Below are positions 6,231-6,878 of a stretch of DNA of 6,878 nucleotides, piece by piece. The DNA comes from Candidatus Methylomirabilota bacterium (lineage in GTDB: Bacteria; Methylomirabilota; Methylomirabilia; Methylomirabilales; CSP1-5): positions 1-6,878 of the forward strand of contig JAHFDE010000120.1 in NCBI GenBank assembly GCA_023249165.1, in the 5' to 3' direction. The translations under genes were made by a program, and so were the position numbers. How positions within the stretch are numbered: the stretch's first letter is position 1; the number at the start of each line of letters is the position of its first letter. The notes below the pieces were generated by a model that was given only the letters and a program-made list of their open reading frames with translations, had not been told where the DNA came from and did no database searches.

Positions 6231-6878
6231 CAATCCCCCTCTCCACCGCCGTGAGCCGGAGAGCGGAGCCGGGCGGACAGGTGCCCTAGGAGCACAGGAT
6301 TCGAGGCCAGGTGGAGATGCGTATAGGAGCCCAGGGCATTCCCCCGCACAATCCCCTCTACCTCAACGCCACCTGTGGAATCGATGGACCGGAGTGCATC
6401 CCCTTCAGCGCTGCTCGTCAGACGGGAAAAATGGAACTCGTGCCCCTTCAGCCGATCCCCAGGGCGAAAGAAGGCGCCTGCTTTGAGCACCTCGACCTCT
6501 TTATACTTGAGCGCCTGCAGCCTTTCGGTCATGGCCGTTCGGATCGGAAGGAGGCCCACCATCGGGAACGTCCGACCATCCGACGTGGTGAGCGTTTCTC
6601 CGAGGTACATGAAGCCTCCGCACTCGGCGTAGAGACGGCCGCCTGCCTCATGAAAACGGAGCACGGCCTCCCTCATCGCGACGTTGTGAGAGAGTTGATC
6701 GGCAAAGACCTCGGGAAAGCCCCCACCGAAATAGAGCAGATCGGCCTGCGGCAGAGTGGTGTCATGGAGCGGCGAAAACTCGACGATCGCAAAGCCCCAG
6801 TGCCGGAGCAGGTCGATGTTGTCTTCATAATAGAAGGTGAAGGCCTCGTCCCGCGCGACCGCGAGGCAGAGCTCCGGA
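6230..6878 (-). CDS. cbiA: Cobyrinic acid a,c-diamide synthase, C-terminal part (5' end beyond window)
   Basis: Amidates the a and c carboxyls of cobyrinate (or hydrogenobyrinate in the aerobic pathway, where it is called CobB), using ATP and glutamine. The 215 residues present cover the end of the synthetase domain and the class I glutaminase domain. Visible are LAVARDEAFTFYYEDN near the right edge, FSPLHDTTLP, LLYFGGGFPEVFADQLSHN, and the glutaminase nucleophile motif YAECGGFMYLGE with the catalytic Cys codon at 6620-6622. Further on are GLLPIRTAMTERL, GHEFHFSRL and the C-terminal SYTHLHLASNP. The frame is open to the right edge, so the upstream roughly half of the protein (usual length about 450-480) lies outside. 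An internal ATG at 6676 is not the true start, because conserved sequence continues upstream of it. The stop overlaps the cobQ stub start by one base. Whether the host uses the aerobic or anaerobic corrin route cannot be told here. Confidence 0.94.
   Translation of the reverse strand, partial: PELCLAVARDEAFTFYYEDNIDLLRHWGFAIVEFSPLHDTTLPQADLLYFGGGFPEVFADQLSHNVAMREAVLRFHEAGGRLYAECGGFMYLGETLTTSDGRTFPMVGLLPIRTAMTERLQALKYKEVEVLKAGAFFRPGDRLKGHEFHFSRLTSSAEGDALRSIDSTGGVEVEGIVRGNALGSYTHLHLASNPVLLGHLSARLRSPAHGGGEGD

Noticed and set aside
6004..6246. Minus-strand 80-codon frame overlapping the cobQ stub
   Set aside because: It is a frame-shifted shadow; the CobQ signature residues are in the other frame.

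Overview
This is a high-GC bacterial window in which every real gene lies on the minus strand. It is a vitamin B12 (cobalamin) locus combining corrinoid synthesis, inner-membrane import and outer-membrane import. The TonB-dependent receptor, TonB and periplasmic binding protein indicate a Gram-negative, two-membrane organism. The exact lineage cannot be read from the sequence; a Proteobacteria-like or NC10/Rokubacteria-like environmental genome would fit, but that is a guess.

In transcription order (right to left) the genes are: (1) the C-terminal part of a cobyrinic acid a,c-diamide synthase (cbiA/cobB), running off the right edge; (2) a 72-residue N-terminal stub of cobyric acid synthase (cobQ/cbiP), with the rest of that enzyme missing; (3) btuF, a periplasmic B12-binding protein; (4) btuC, a FecCD-type permease; (5) btuD, its ATPase; (6) a 264-base intergenic region carrying a clear class I cobalamin riboswitch; (7) a BtuB-like TonB-dependent receptor; (8) a tonB gene running off the left edge just short of its end. 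Genes 1 to 5 are fused by 1- to 4-base start/stop overlaps or very short gaps and look like one translationally coupled operon. Genes 7 and 8 form a second unit under the riboswitch.

The expected physiology is that corrinoid crosses the outer membrane through the receptor, powered by the co-encoded TonB. BtuF then binds it and BtuCD imports it. The adjacent cbiA belongs to corrin-ring amidation, so synthesis and salvage are encoded together. The riboswitch should lower receptor and TonB production when cobalamin is plentiful.

The parts most worth a second look are the cobQ stub embedded in an otherwise intact coupled operon, the structured leader of the receptor gene (an SD-overlapping hairpin that competes with a long-range helix), and a small tandem repeat enclosed by an inverted repeat at the 5' edge of the riboswitch. 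I see no wholly new system; the genes belong to known families.
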